From Actinomycetes bacterium (GTDB lineage: Bacteria; Actinomycetota; Acidimicrobiia; Acidimicrobiales; Ilumatobacteraceae): a DNA stretch of 64,000 nt. Below the pieces are notes generated by a model. The model was not told where the DNA came from and made no database searches. It was given only the letters and a program-made list of their open reading frames with translations. The DNA lies in assembly GCA_021414085.1 (NCBI GenBank), contig JAIOPC010000014.1:248001-312000 (forward strand), given 5' to 3'. Both the position numbers and the translations under genes were made by a program. Each line of letters opens with the position of its first letter. The stretch's first letter is position 1. Shown here piece by piece: positions 1 to 11,002 of the stretch.

Positions 1-1249
1 CGTTGCCGTCGAGCGACGTCAACTGATCGAGTAGCACTTGCATCGCTGGCACCTTGGTGCGAGCAGCGTGCGCGGCGATGCTGTTCTCCGCGGCAGGCTC
101 GTAGTCGATGTTCGCATCGTCGACACACCAGATGTTGCCGAGGTTGTTGATGATTGCCGACTGGAACATGCCGCCATCGTCGGGCACGTCTTCGATGATT
201 CGACGGCGCCGTTCGGGCTCGGCAAGCGCAACGAGTCGCTCGGGAAGCGGCAGCGCTGCCACTTCCTGATACGCGGGATGAAACATCAGCGGGTGAATGC
301 TGCCCTGCAAGCAGTACAGAATGCCGATGCTGCGACCGGCGACCTGGGCCACGATGTCGAGTCCGTCGTTGTGAGCCTCGTCGAGCAACCGCAACACATC
401 GCGCCACAGGTCGGGTGCCTTGTTCGGTTGATTCAGGTTGACGCTCACGGTGCCACCAGTCAGCGCAGCAACTTTGCGCATCCACGGCCACTCGTCCACC
501 GGCACATGCGCGTGGTCGGGCGCAAACTGGAACACCCCTTGACCGGCGGCGAGCGCGGCGGCGATTCCCATGAGTTCGCGTTCGTCGGCGTTTGTGCCCG
601 GCACCAACTCGCCGTCTTTCGCCTTATGAATCGGCGTGCGCGACGTGCTGAAACCAAATGCGCCGGCGCGCAACGCCTCCGCAACGAGTCGTGCCATTCC
701 GGCAATGTCGTCGTCGGTCGCCGTTTCGTTGGCCGCGCCGCGATCACCCATCACGTATGCGCGCAGTGGTCCGTGTCCGATCAGCGAGCCGATGTCCATC
801 ACGCGCGGCAATTGCTCGAGCACATCGAGGTACTCGGGATAGCTCTCCCAGCCCCACTTCAAGCCTTCGGTTAGCGCGCTGCCGGGGATATCTTCCACGC
901 CCTCCATCAACTGGATCAGCCACTCGTGACGATCCGGTGCCGCCGGCGCAAAGCCAACGCCGCAGTTGCCCATGATCGTCGTCGTGACCCCGTGCCATCC
1001 GGAAGGGGTGACGAATGGATCCCACGTAGCTTGCGCGTCGTAATGCGTGTGCACGTCGACGAAGCCGGGTGTCAGCAACAGCCCGTCAGCATCAACGGAT
1101 CGCTCGCTGCGCCCGATCGTTCCCGCTGGTTCGACCGCGGTGATCGTGTCGCCGTCAACGGCAACATCGGCCGCTCGGCCTGGTGCTCCGCTGCCATCAA
1201 CTAGGAACGCATTGCGGATGACGAAGTCGTTCGACTTTGCGGTGCTCAT
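1..1249 (-). CDS. N-acyl-D-amino-acid deacylase family amidohydrolase, 3' part missing
   Basis: An open frame runs from ATG at 1249 to the window edge without a stop, so about 416 N-terminal residues are present. Metal-dependent amidohydrolase of the D-aminoacylase type, which would remove acyl groups from N-acyl-D-amino acids in the cytoplasm. Visible marks are the metal motif VHTHYDAQ near residue 67, then SGWHGVTTTIMGNCG; in D-aminoacylases the cysteine of this NCG is a zinc ligand. AYVMGDRGA follows, as in the family. The ATG overlaps the hisN stop by 4 bases, so it is probably translated from the dxs-GT-hisN transcript. Exact substrate is unknown; N-substituted formamide or dihydropyrimidine-like substrates are also possible. 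Confidence 0.85.
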   Translation of the reverse strand, partial: MSTAKSNDFVIRNAFLVDGSGAPGRAADVAVDGDTITAVEPAGTIGRSERSVDADGLLLTPGFVDVHTHYDAQATWDPFVTPSGWHGVTTTIMGNCGVGFAPAAPDRHEWLIQLMEGVEDIPGSALTEGLKWGWESYPEYLDVLEQLPRVMDIGSLIGHGPLRAYVMGDRGAANETATDDDIAGMARLVAEALRAGAFGFSTSRTPIHKAKDGELVPGTNADERELMGIAAALAAGQGVFQFAPDHAHVPVDEWPWMRKVAALTGGTVSVNLNQPNKAPDLWRDVLRLLDEAHNDGLDIVAQVAGRSIGILYCLQGSIHPLMFHPAYQEVAALPLPERLVALAEPERRRRIIEDVPDDGGMFQSAIINNLGNIWCVDDANIDYEPAAENSIAAHAARTKVPAMQVLLDQLTSLDGN

Positions 1250-2031
1250 GCGAGCATCTTCGCGCAATCGTGCAGCAAGCCGTTCGACGAGATCGCAGTG
1301 TTGCTCTCGAAGGTGCGCACACCCTTGCGGTCGGTGAATGTGCCGCCGGCTTCCTCGACGACCACCATTACCGCCGCCAGGTCGTAGGGCTGCAGGCCGA
1401 CGGCGTCGACGGCCAGATCAATTGCACCTTCTGCCACCAGCATGTGCTGCCAGAAGTCGCCGAAGCCGCGCGCTCGGTACGCCTGTTGCTGCAGCTGCAC
1501 CAGCTGGTCGGTCAATCCCAACGCATCCCAACCCTTCGAGAACGTCACGCTGACCTGCGCCTCATCGATGCGGGAAACGCTCGATACCTGGCAACGGCGC
1601 CCATCGGCGAAAGCGCCCAGCCCTTTTGCTGCCCACCATTTGCGATTCATCGCGGGTGCCGACACGACGCCCACAAGCGGACCGTGGTCCGCGTGCGTGA
1701 GCGCGATCAGCGTGGCCCACACAGGAATACCGCGCACAAAGTTGGAGGTGCCGTCGATCGGATCGACAATCCAGCGCCAGGGGCTGTCTGCGGCGCCCAC
1801 CAATCCATGCTCTTCACCGAACAAGCCGTGTGCGCCGCGCTCGGCGAGCACGAGCCCCGCGATTGCCGACTCGGCATCACGATCTGCCTCGGTGACCTCG
1901 GTTTGGTTCGCCTTCCAATCAAGGTTGAACGAACGGTTCGTGTAGTGCGGCAACGTGATTGCGTCGGCGGCGTCGGCAAGCCGTAGCGCGAAGTCGAGTT
2001 CGCCAGCTGCATCGAATTCCGCGATCGTCAT
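1246..2031 (-). CDS. hisN: Histidinol-phosphatase, inositol-monophosphatase fold
   Basis: 261 residues, the usual length for the inositol-monophosphatase superfamily. The metal-binding motifs are FGEEHG (about residue 95) and WIVDPIDGTSNFVRG (about residue 107). A C-terminal PYDLAAVMVVVEEAGG supplies the remaining family signature. GFGDFWQHMLVAEGAIDLAV resembles the HisN branch, which hydrolyses L-histidinol phosphate to histidinol in actinobacterial histidine synthesis; a general inositol phosphatase cannot be excluded. The gene lies 9 bases downstream of the glycosyltransferase stop and overlaps the next amidohydrolase start by 4 bases. A TAGCCT box 6 bases before the ATG could also give it its own leaderless transcript. 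Confidence 0.78.
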   Translation of the reverse strand: MTIAEFDAAGELDFALRLADAADAITLPHYTNRSFNLDWKANQTEVTEADRDAESAIAGLVLAERGAHGLFGEEHGLVGAADSPWRWIVDPIDGTSNFVRGIPVWATLIALTHADHGPLVGVVSAPAMNRKWWAAKGLGAFADGRRCQVSSVSRIDEAQVSVTFSKGWDALGLTDQLVQLQQQAYRARGFGDFWQHMLVAEGAIDLAVDAVGLQPYDLAAVMVVVEEAGGTFTDRKGVRTFESNTAISSNGLLHDCAKMLA

Positions 2032-2040
2032 GACGGGAGG

Positions 2041-4337
<2,297 letters not shown>

Positions 4338-4341
<4 letters not shown>

Positions 4342-6281
4342 AGCAGCGCAGCGCGCGCGGCGGCGACGATGCCGTCGGCGTCGAGGCCTAGCTGGGCGAG
4401 GATTCGTTCAGCCGAGCCCTGCGGAATGAACCGCGACGGCACGCCGAGTACTCGCACCGGCACGCCGGACGCGATGGTGTGCACCTGATCGGCGATCGTC
4501 ATGCCGATGCCGCCGTCGCGTACTCCGTCTTCCACTGTCACGACCACCCCGTGGCGCGCCGCGTCGGCGATCATCAGCGGGTCGAGTGGTGCGCACGAGC
4601 GTGCATCCCACACTGTTGCTTGAACGCCGCTCGTCGCCAGTTCTTCGGCAGCCTTCGTCGCGTCGATCACCATCTTGCCGATCGCAATGATGCATACCGA
4701 GCCGTCGCCTTCGCGCACCTTGCGCCCAAGCAGACCAGTACCGACCTCGTGCTCGCCCACATGGTGTGCTGCACCGCGCGGCCAGCGGATGGATACCGGT
4801 CCTTCGTCCGCGAGGCCGATCGCGTCGTGCAACATCACTTGCAGTTCCTCAGCGCTGGAGGGTGCAAGCACACGCATGCCAGGAACTCTGGCCAGCATTG
4901 CCATGTCGTACACGCCGTGATGGCTGGCGCCATCCGGCCCGGTGATGCCAGCGCGATCAAGACAGAACACGACTGGCAGTCGGTGCATTGCGACGTCGTA
5001 CACCACTTGATCCCACGCTCGGTTCAAGAAGGTCGAATAGATCGCGACGACCGGTCGTAGTCCGGCCATCGCCATGCCAGCCGCACCTGTGACTGCATGT
5101 TGTTCGGCGATGCCAACATCAAAGAACCGGTCCGGGAAGCGAGCCTGAAATGGCAGCAGTCCGGTGGGCCCGGGCATCGCCGCCGTGATCGCGACAACTC
5201 GCGAGTCGGCCTCTGCCTCTTTGATGATCGCTTCGGCGAACGCTTGCGTGTAGCCGGTGACCACAGCCGGCGGTGGACCGACCAGCGGATCGAATACCGG
5301 CGCGTCGTGCAGATGCTTTTCGTCGTCGTCTTCGGCGGGCGAGTAGCCGCGACCCTTCTGCGTGAGCACGTGAACCACGATGGGGCCTTCGGCCGACAAC
5401 TCGATGGCGTTTCGGAACGTGTGTTCCAGCAGTTCTGTGTCGTGGCCGTCGACTGGGCCGACGTAGCGCACGCCCAACGCCTCGAAGAACGACGGTGGTT
5501 GCAGGAACTCGCGCACGGCTGCCTTGAACGCCTCGACGCTCTTCTCTGCTTGTGGGCCGACGTATGGCAGATCACGCAGAAACTGTTCGAGCCGCCGTTG
5601 CCGCCGTACGTACACCGGGTTGAGCCGAATCTTGGTCAGGCCGCTCGCCAGCTTGCCAGTGATGCGTTCCGGAAGGCTCGGGTGGTCCGCCATGGCAAGT
5701 TCGCGCTCTGTGGGCTGCGCTGCGGTGAGATTGCTGATAGTAGCCGCGTAGCTGCGGCCGTTGTCGTTGAGCACGATGATCACGCGCTTGTTGCCGTGGC
5801 CGATGTTGTTCAGCGCTTCGTAGGCCATGCCGCCAGTCATGCTGCCGTCGCCGATGACGGCGACGATGTGGCGATGGTCGTTGACGCCCGCGTCGCGCGC
5901 GACAGCGAATCCGTACGCATACGAAAGCACGGTCGAGGCATGACTGTTCTCGATGTAGTCGTGCGGGCTTTCCTCACGATTGGGGTAACCGGACAGTCCG
6001 CCGGCCTGGCGCAATTGTTCGAAGCCGGCCTGGCGGCCAGTGACGATCTTGTGCACGTACGCCTGGTGGCCGGTGTCCCACAGAATCGCGTCGGTCGGCG
6101 AATCGAATACACGGTGCAACGCCAGCGTCAGTTCGACTGCGCCAAGGTTGCTGCCCAGGTGCCCGGCGTTCTCCGCCACTGCCTGGACGATGAAATCCCG
6201 AATCTCTCCGGCTAGTTCGGCAAGCTCCGGATGCGTGAGTTCCTTCAGGTCGGCCGGTTGCCGAATTTGTTGCAGCCTCAT
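4338..6281 (-). CDS. dxs: 1-deoxy-D-xylulose-5-phosphate synthase
   Basis: 647 residues, full length for DXS. The enzyme condenses pyruvate with glyceraldehyde 3-phosphate, using thiamine diphosphate, as the first step of the MEP isoprenoid pathway. Visible signatures: HLGSNLGAVELTLALHRVF near the start, IGDGSMTGGMAYEALN for diphosphate/Mg binding, VGPVDGHD, GIAEQHAVTGAAG, and DRAGITGPDGASHHGVYD. A TAACGT box lies 9 bases before the ATG. First gene of a four-gene minus-strand run, diverging from the thiamine-diphosphate enzyme at 6339 with only 57 bases between the start codons. Confidence 0.97.
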
Positions 6282-6325
6282 GACGGAACCACGTTACAAC
6301 GGCTTGGCGGCAACCCATGTAGCGG

Positions 6326-6331
6326 TACGGT
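6326..6331 (+). promoter_or_regulatory. -10 box, probable leaderless transcript
   Basis: TACGGT followed by 7 bases and then the ATG at 6339. This places transcription start at or next to the start codon. No Shine-Dalgarno sequence is seen. Confidence 0.45.
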
Positions 6332-6338
6332 TCGTTGA

Positions 6339-7955
6339 ATGAGCACTCACATTGACGGGCATGCTGGGCAGCAGGCCATTGCCGCCATGCTGGCTTTCGG
6401 CACCGACACCATGTTCACCCTCAACGGTGGGCACGTGTGGCCGCTGTACGAGGCGGCGCGCGATCAGGGGATGCGCGTCGTCGATACCCGTCACGAGCAA
6501 ACGGCCACGTTCGCTGCCGAGGCCTACGCCAAGCTCACGCGCAAGCCTGGCCTGGCCGCTTTGACCGCCGGCCCTGGCATCACCAACGGCGTGTCGGCGG
6601 TGACCTCGGCCTGGTTCAACGGTTCACCACTTGTTGTGATGGGTGGGCGGGCGCCGGCGATGCGGTGGGGCAGTGGTTCGCTGCAGGAGTTCGACCATGT
6701 GCCGGTGATGCAGTCGATCACCAAGTCGGCGGCAACGGTGACCGACGCGGCACAAGCGGGCGCGATGGTGCACGCTGCGGCCCGGTTGGCGCTGACTGCA
6801 CACCGCGGCCCGACGTTTCTCGACTTTCCGCTCGACGTGTTCGGCCCGTCTGCCGGCGACATTCCCGACGTTGGCACGATCGGCGCAGCAGCGCCGGACG
6901 ACGACGCGATCGCGAAGTTGGCAGCGCTCATTGCCGGCGCCGAACGCCCGGCATTCATCGTTGGTGGCGACGTGTATTGGGACGGTGCGTGGGAAGCGCT
7001 GCGCGCAGCTGCCGAAAACTTGCGAGTGCCGTGCTTCTTCAACGGCCTCGGGCGCGGTTTGCTGCCCGCCGATCACGAGCTTGCGTTCCTTCGCACGCGC
7101 GGTCTGTTGAAGGCCCGGGCGGATCTTGTCGTCGTGCTTGGTACGCCCCTCGACTTCCGGCTTGGTTTTGGTCGCTTCGGCGGCGCGCAGGTAGCGCACG
7201 TTGTGGATGCCGAGAGTCAGCGCGCGCACCACGTCGATGTGCCGACCGTGGTTGGTGACTTCAACAAGGTGCTGCGCGGTCTCGCTAACTACACGGGAGC
7301 GCGTGCGGATCACGAAACTTGGATCGGCGAGTTGCGCGCAGCAGAGGAGAAGGGCCGCGCCGCTGATGCGCTGTTGCTCGCCGCCAACGACGCACCGATC
7401 AAGCCGAGCCGCATTTACGGCGAGCTCGCTCGCAGGATGGAACGCGACGCCGTCGTGATTTGCGACGGCGGCGACTTCGCCAGCTACGCGGGCAAGTTCG
7501 TTGAAGTCTTCCAACCCGGCTGCTGGCTCGACACCGGCCCATACGGCTGCCTCGGCAACGGGCCGGGGTATGCGATCGCGGCGCGCGTCGTTCGGCCGAG
7601 CAGTCAGATCGTGTTGTTGCTGGGCGATGGTGCCGCGGGTTTCAGCCTGATGGACGTCGACTCGATGGTGCGGCACAAGTTGCCGGTCGTGATGGTCGTT
7701 GGCAACAACGGCATGTGGGGCCTCGAGAAGCACCCGATGCAGGCAATCTACGGATGGGATGTTGCGTGCGATCTGCAACCGGGCCTGCACTACGACGACG
7801 TGGTGAAAGCCCTCGGCGGCGCCGGCGAAACGATTAGCGATCCGTCACAGATCGGCCCCGCGCTCGACCGCGCGTTCGCGTCGGGCGTGCCCTACATGGT
7901 CAACGTGCTCACCGACCCGACCGACGTCTACCCGCGTACCAGCAACCTTGGCTGA
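6339..7955 (+). CDS. Thiamine-diphosphate enzyme, acetolactate-synthase-like
   Basis: 538 residues with the three-domain layout of the ALS/POX family. The cofactor-activating glutamate is in RHEQTATFAAEAYAK (about residue 52). The C-terminal domain has the diphosphate motif LLGDGAAGFSLMDVDSMV followed by VVGNNGMWG (about residues 428-460). Central SLQEFDHVPVMQSITKSA is typical of ALS-like and 2-hydroxyacyl-CoA-lyase-like branches such as mycobacterial IlvX/IlvG. No small regulatory subunit or ilvC lies nearby, so a housekeeping role in branched-chain amino acid synthesis is unlikely. The stop codon lies inside the start of an MFS transporter, implying that the two act on one substrate. Substrate not predictable from sequence alone. 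Confidence 0.85.
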   Translation: MSTHIDGHAGQQAIAAMLAFGTDTMFTLNGGHVWPLYEAARDQGMRVVDTRHEQTATFAAEAYAKLTRKPGLAALTAGPGITNGVSAVTSAWFNGSPLVVMGGRAPAMRWGSGSLQEFDHVPVMQSITKSAATVTDAAQAGAMVHAAARLALTAHRGPTFLDFPLDVFGPSAGDIPDVGTIGAAAPDDDAIAKLAALIAGAERPAFIVGGDVYWDGAWEALRAAAENLRVPCFFNGLGRGLLPADHELAFLRTRGLLKARADLVVVLGTPLDFRLGFGRFGGAQVAHVVDAESQRAHHVDVPTVVGDFNKVLRGLANYTGARADHETWIGELRAAEEKGRAADALLLAANDAPIKPSRIYGELARRMERDAVVICDGGDFASYAGKFVEVFQPGCWLDTGPYGCLGNGPGYAIAARVVRPSSQIVLLLGDGAAGFSLMDVDSMVRHKLPVVMVVGNNGMWGLEKHPMQAIYGWDVACDLQPGLHYDDVVKALGGAGETISDPSQIGPALDRAFASGVPYMVNVLTDPTDVYPRTSNLG

Positions 7956-9285
7956 AGCAAGTGGCGTGCGAGTGAAGCGGTTCTCGTATCACTGGGTTGT
8001 CTTCGCGACGGCGTTCATCGTTTTGTTCGGCGCGTCTGGCGCGCGCAGCACGCCCGGCGTGCTGATCCAGCCGCTGCACGACGAGTTCGGTTGGAGCAGC
8101 GCGACGGTTGGTCTGGCCGTCAGCATCAACGTGCTCTTGTTCGGATTCATCGGACCGTTCGCGGCGGCGCTGCAGATGCGTTACGGGTTACGGCGCGTCA
8201 CCGTGGTGGCGCTCACAATCGTCGCCACCGGCGCCGCGTTGACGACGCAGATGACGCAGCCGTGGCATCTCTTCTTACTGTGGGGTCTCGTCGTCGGTAC
8301 CGGCAGCGGTTGTATGGCGACCGTTTTCGCCAGCACGGTCGCGACGCGCTGGTTCGTTTCGCGGCGCGGTGTGGTCACCGGAGTTTTGACGGCCGCAACA
8401 GCGAGCGGTCAGCTTGTGTTTCTCCCGTTGCTCACCCGTCTCGCTGATCATCACGGCTGGCGCTGGGTCGGCGCGACCGTTGCACTCTCGACACTCGCCG
8501 TTGTGCCGATCGCCCTCATCTTTCTGCGCAACAGTCCAGAAGATGTTGGCTTGCGTCCCTTCGGTGCAACGGAGGATCTGCCCCCTTCAACTTTGGTTGG
8601 CAGCCCGGTGGCGAATGCGTTCGACGCATTGCGTCGAGCGTGGAGCTCGGGCACGTTCTGGTTGTTGTGGGGCAGTTTTGCCGTGTGTGGTCTCTCGACG
8701 ACCGGCTTGGTGCAAACGCATTTCATCAACGCGGCACACGATCACGGCATCAGTGGCCCAACCGCCGGCGGCTATCTCGCGCTGATCGGTGTCTTCGATG
8801 TCGTCGGCACGATCTTCAGTGGTTGGCTCACCGACCGCTGGGATCCACGCAACCTGCTGATGGCGTATTACCTCTTGCGCGGGCTCAGCCTGTTCGTACT
8901 TGACCCGGCGCTCATGCACGGTGGCGGTGGACTTTTTGGCTTTATGGCGTTCTACGGTCTCGATTGGGTCGCGACGGTGCCGCCGACGATCGCGTTGTGC
9001 GTGCAGCACTTTGGTCGCGAACGCGGTCCGCTGGTCTACGGCTGGGTGTTCGCCGGTCACCAGGTAGGCGGTGCGCTGGCTGCCTGGGGCGCTGGCGCGC
9101 TGCATGACTCGACGGGCAGCTATCGCTCCGCGTTCATCATTGCCGGCGTTGCCTGTCTGGTGGCAGCTGGCGGTGTGTTGCGGATCCGCCGCGAACCGCC
9201 CGATCAGGTGCAGCCGCTGCCGGGCGCGGCGACCACGTTGCCGGCGGCATCGAGATCCATCGAAGCCGACTCCGTCCGCAGATAG
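7948..9285 (+). CDS. MFS transporter, monocarboxylate/oxalate-type fold
   Basis: 445 residues, about 12 hydrophobic segments, with the MFS pattern RYGLRRVTVVA between helices 2 and 3 and a second half beginning near residue 220. The N-terminal half resembles the MCT/OFA branch (YHWVVFATAFIVLFGASGARSTPGVLIQPLHD, split here only as a description of residues 14-45), which carries small carboxylates. The probable start is TTG at 7948, which overlaps the previous gene by 8 bases; in-frame GTG codons at 7966 and 7972 are alternatives. Translational coupling suggests transport of the thiamine-diphosphate enzyme's substrate or product. Its 3' end overlaps the convergent lipoprotein gene by 82 bases. 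Confidence 0.88.
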   Translation: MAEASGVRVKRFSYHWVVFATAFIVLFGASGARSTPGVLIQPLHDEFGWSSATVGLAVSINVLLFGFIGPFAAALQMRYGLRRVTVVALTIVATGAALTTQMTQPWHLFLLWGLVVGTGSGCMATVFASTVATRWFVSRRGVVTGVLTAATASGQLVFLPLLTRLADHHGWRWVGATVALSTLAVVPIALIFLRNSPEDVGLRPFGATEDLPPSTLVGSPVANAFDALRRAWSSGTFWLLWGSFAVCGLSTTGLVQTHFINAAHDHGISGPTAGGYLALIGVFDVVGTIFSGWLTDRWDPRNLLMAYYLLRGLSLFVLDPALMHGGGGLFGFMAFYGLDWVATVPPTIALCVQHFGRERGPLVYGWVFAGHQVGGALAAWGAGALHDSTGSYRSAFIIAGVACLVAAGGVLRIRREPPDQVQPLPGAATTLPAASRSIEADSVRR

Positions 9286-9494
9286 TTCGGCACCAGCAGC
9301 GACTCGGCTGTCGGATTCGCACCCTCGAGGATGTAGTACGCCTCGACGGCCTGTTCTACGAGGTGCCGTTCGGCTGCGCACGAGTTCGTCGCCGCATCCT
9401 TCACACCTTCGGTGCCTTGCTTTGGAACACATCCTGCACTGACAGCAATCAGGAAAACTCCGACTACCGAGCGAAATAGTCGTTTGTTGGTCAT
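9204..9494 (-). CDS. Small lipoprotein with pseudopilin-like C-terminal region
   Basis: 96 residues. It begins MTNKRLFRSVVGVFLIAVS and then AGC, a lipoprotein signal with the cysteine at residue 22. The mature part, CAAERHLVEQAVEAYYILEG followed by NPTAESLLVPNYLR, resembles the C-terminal part of type II secretion pseudopilins (an alternating helix then a NYPT-like turn and a LVPxYL motif). The long N-terminal pilin helix is absent and replaced by the lipid anchor. Overlaps the end of the MFS gene tail to tail. Function unknown. Confidence 0.7.
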   Translation of the reverse strand: MTNKRLFRSVVGVFLIAVSAGCVPKQGTEGVKDAATNSCAAERHLVEQAVEAYYILEGANPTAESLLVPNYLRTESASMDLDAAGNVVAAPGSGCT

Positions 9495-9597
9495 GGACTA
9501 GGTATCGGTCACCCCGTCGCAGGCCTGAGTATGCAGTGGTCAAGTTTCGACCATTTTCTGGACGCTGAGTGCCGGTCGTTGTGGGAAGGTGCGTCGC

Positions 9598-9603
9598 TAG
9601 GCT
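9598..9603 (+). promoter_or_regulatory. -10 box, probable leaderless tldD transcript
   Basis: TAGGCT, 7 bases before the ATG at 9611. It supports that ATG over an in-frame start further upstream at 9569. Confidence 0.45.
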
Positions 9604-9610
9604 GCCCCGA

Positions 9611-11002
9611 ATGATCGAGCAAGATCTGTTGCAACGAGTGCTCGCCGCCGCTGTGCGCACGGGTGCCGATTTCGCCGAGGTGTACGCCGAAGACAAGCGC
9701 TCCACGTCGGTCGCGCTGGATGATGGCCGTGTCGAACAGGTCACCAGCGGTCGCGATCGCGGCGCCGGAATCCGCGTGATTAAGGGCGACACCACTGGCT
9801 TCGCGCATACGGCCGACCTCAGCGAGGCTGGCCTTCGTGCGGCTGCCGAAGTCGCGGCTGCCGCGGCCAGCCAGGGCGATGGTGGCACTCGCACGATTGC
9901 GCTGACGCGCAGCCCCGGCCGCGTGGTCAGCCCGGTCGAGCAGTATCCCGACGAGGTGCGCAAGGCCGACAAGGTTGCGCTGCTGCAGCGCATGGACGAG
10001 AGCGCTCGTTCTGCTGGCAGCTCGATTGTGCAGGTCAGCGCTGGCTACGGCGACAGTCGCAAGCACGTGCTGATCGCCAACACCGACGGTGTGTGGGCAA
10101 CCGACGAACAGGTGCGCACGCTCATTCGCATCACCGCCGTGGCCGACGGCGACACCGGTATGCAGACCGGCTCGCAAAGTGCTGGCCACACAATGGGCTT
10201 CGAATTGTTCAACAAGATCGATGTCGATGCTTTGGCTCGCGATGCGGCCCGCCAGGCGCTCACCAAACTGAACGCGCGTCCTGCGCCCAGCGGTGCGCTG
10301 CCGGTTGTCATCAAGCAGGGCAGTGGCGGCGTGTTGTTTCACGAAGCGTGCGGCCACGGGTTAGAGGCCGACGCGATCGTTAAAGGCGCGAGCGTGTACC
10401 AAGGCAAGCGTGGCGAACTCGTCGCGTCGCCGCTGGTGACTCTCGTCGACGACGGCACGATGACCGGCGAGTGGGGCGCGATCGCTTTCGACGATGAGGG
10501 CCATGCCAGTCAGTACAACGTGCTGATCGAGAACGGCGTGCTCACCGATTACATGTGGGATTACTTGCGTGCGCGCAACGAGGGCCGCAAGCCCAGCGGC
10601 AACGGTCGCCGGCAGAGCTATCAGCACATGCCGATGGTGCGCATGACCAACACCTACGTGCTTAACGGCGCCGAAGACCCCGACGACATCGTGCGCGCCA
10701 CCGACTACGGCGTGTATGTCGCCAAGCTCGGCGGCGGCAGCGTCAACCCGGCTTCCGGCGACTTTGTGTTCGGCATGACCGAGGCCTATCTCATTGAGAA
10801 CGGCGAGATCACGGAGCCGCTGCGCGAAGGCAACTTGATGGGCAACGGCCCGCAAGTGCTCAACGACATTGATCTGCTGGGCAACGACTTCGCAATGGGG
10901 AACCCGGGCACGTGCGGTAAGGACGGCCAAGGTGTGCCGGTGGGCGATGGGCAGCCAACGCTGCGCGTGAAGTCGATGACGATTGGCGGAACCGCCGCGT
11001 GA
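9611..11002 (+). CDS. tldD: TldD metalloprotease subunit
   Basis: 463 residues. TldD pairs with TldE/PmbA to form a cytoplasmic zinc protease that degrades unfolded peptides and, in other bacteria, processes ribosomally made peptides. The zinc motif is visible as HEACGH at residues 244-249, and the C-terminal metal-ligand region includes GTCGKDGQGVPVGDGQP. The chosen ATG matches the family N-terminus and has a -10 box 7 bases upstream. Its stop overlaps the GTG of tldE by 4 bases. No precursor peptide or RiPP enzyme is nearby, so housekeeping peptide turnover is likely. Confidence 0.95.
   Translation: MIEQDLLQRVLAAAVRTGADFAEVYAEDKRSTSVALDDGRVEQVTSGRDRGAGIRVIKGDTTGFAHTADLSEAGLRAAAEVAAAAASQGDGGTRTIALTRSPGRVVSPVEQYPDEVRKADKVALLQRMDESARSAGSSIVQVSAGYGDSRKHVLIANTDGVWATDEQVRTLIRITAVADGDTGMQTGSQSAGHTMGFELFNKIDVDALARDAARQALTKLNARPAPSGALPVVIKQGSGGVLFHEACGHGLEADAIVKGASVYQGKRGELVASPLVTLVDDGTMTGEWGAIAFDDEGHASQYNVLIENGVLTDYMWDYLRARNEGRKPSGNGRRQSYQHMPMVRMTNTYVLNGAEDPDDIVRATDYGVYVAKLGGGSVNPASGDFVFGMTEAYLIENGEITEPLREGNLMGNGPQVLNDIDLLGNDFAMGNPGTCGKDGQGVPVGDGQPTLRVKSMTIGGTAA

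Noticed and set aside
38-874. A 278-codon plus-strand open frame at the left edge
   Set aside because: The minus-strand frame encodes a recognisable amidohydrolase across the same bases; the plus-strand product shows no family pattern.
5097-6215. A 372-codon plus-strand open frame opposite dxs
   Set aside because: It is antisense to a clearly conserved enzyme, has no family resemblance, and reflects the open antisense frames typical of high-GC DNA.
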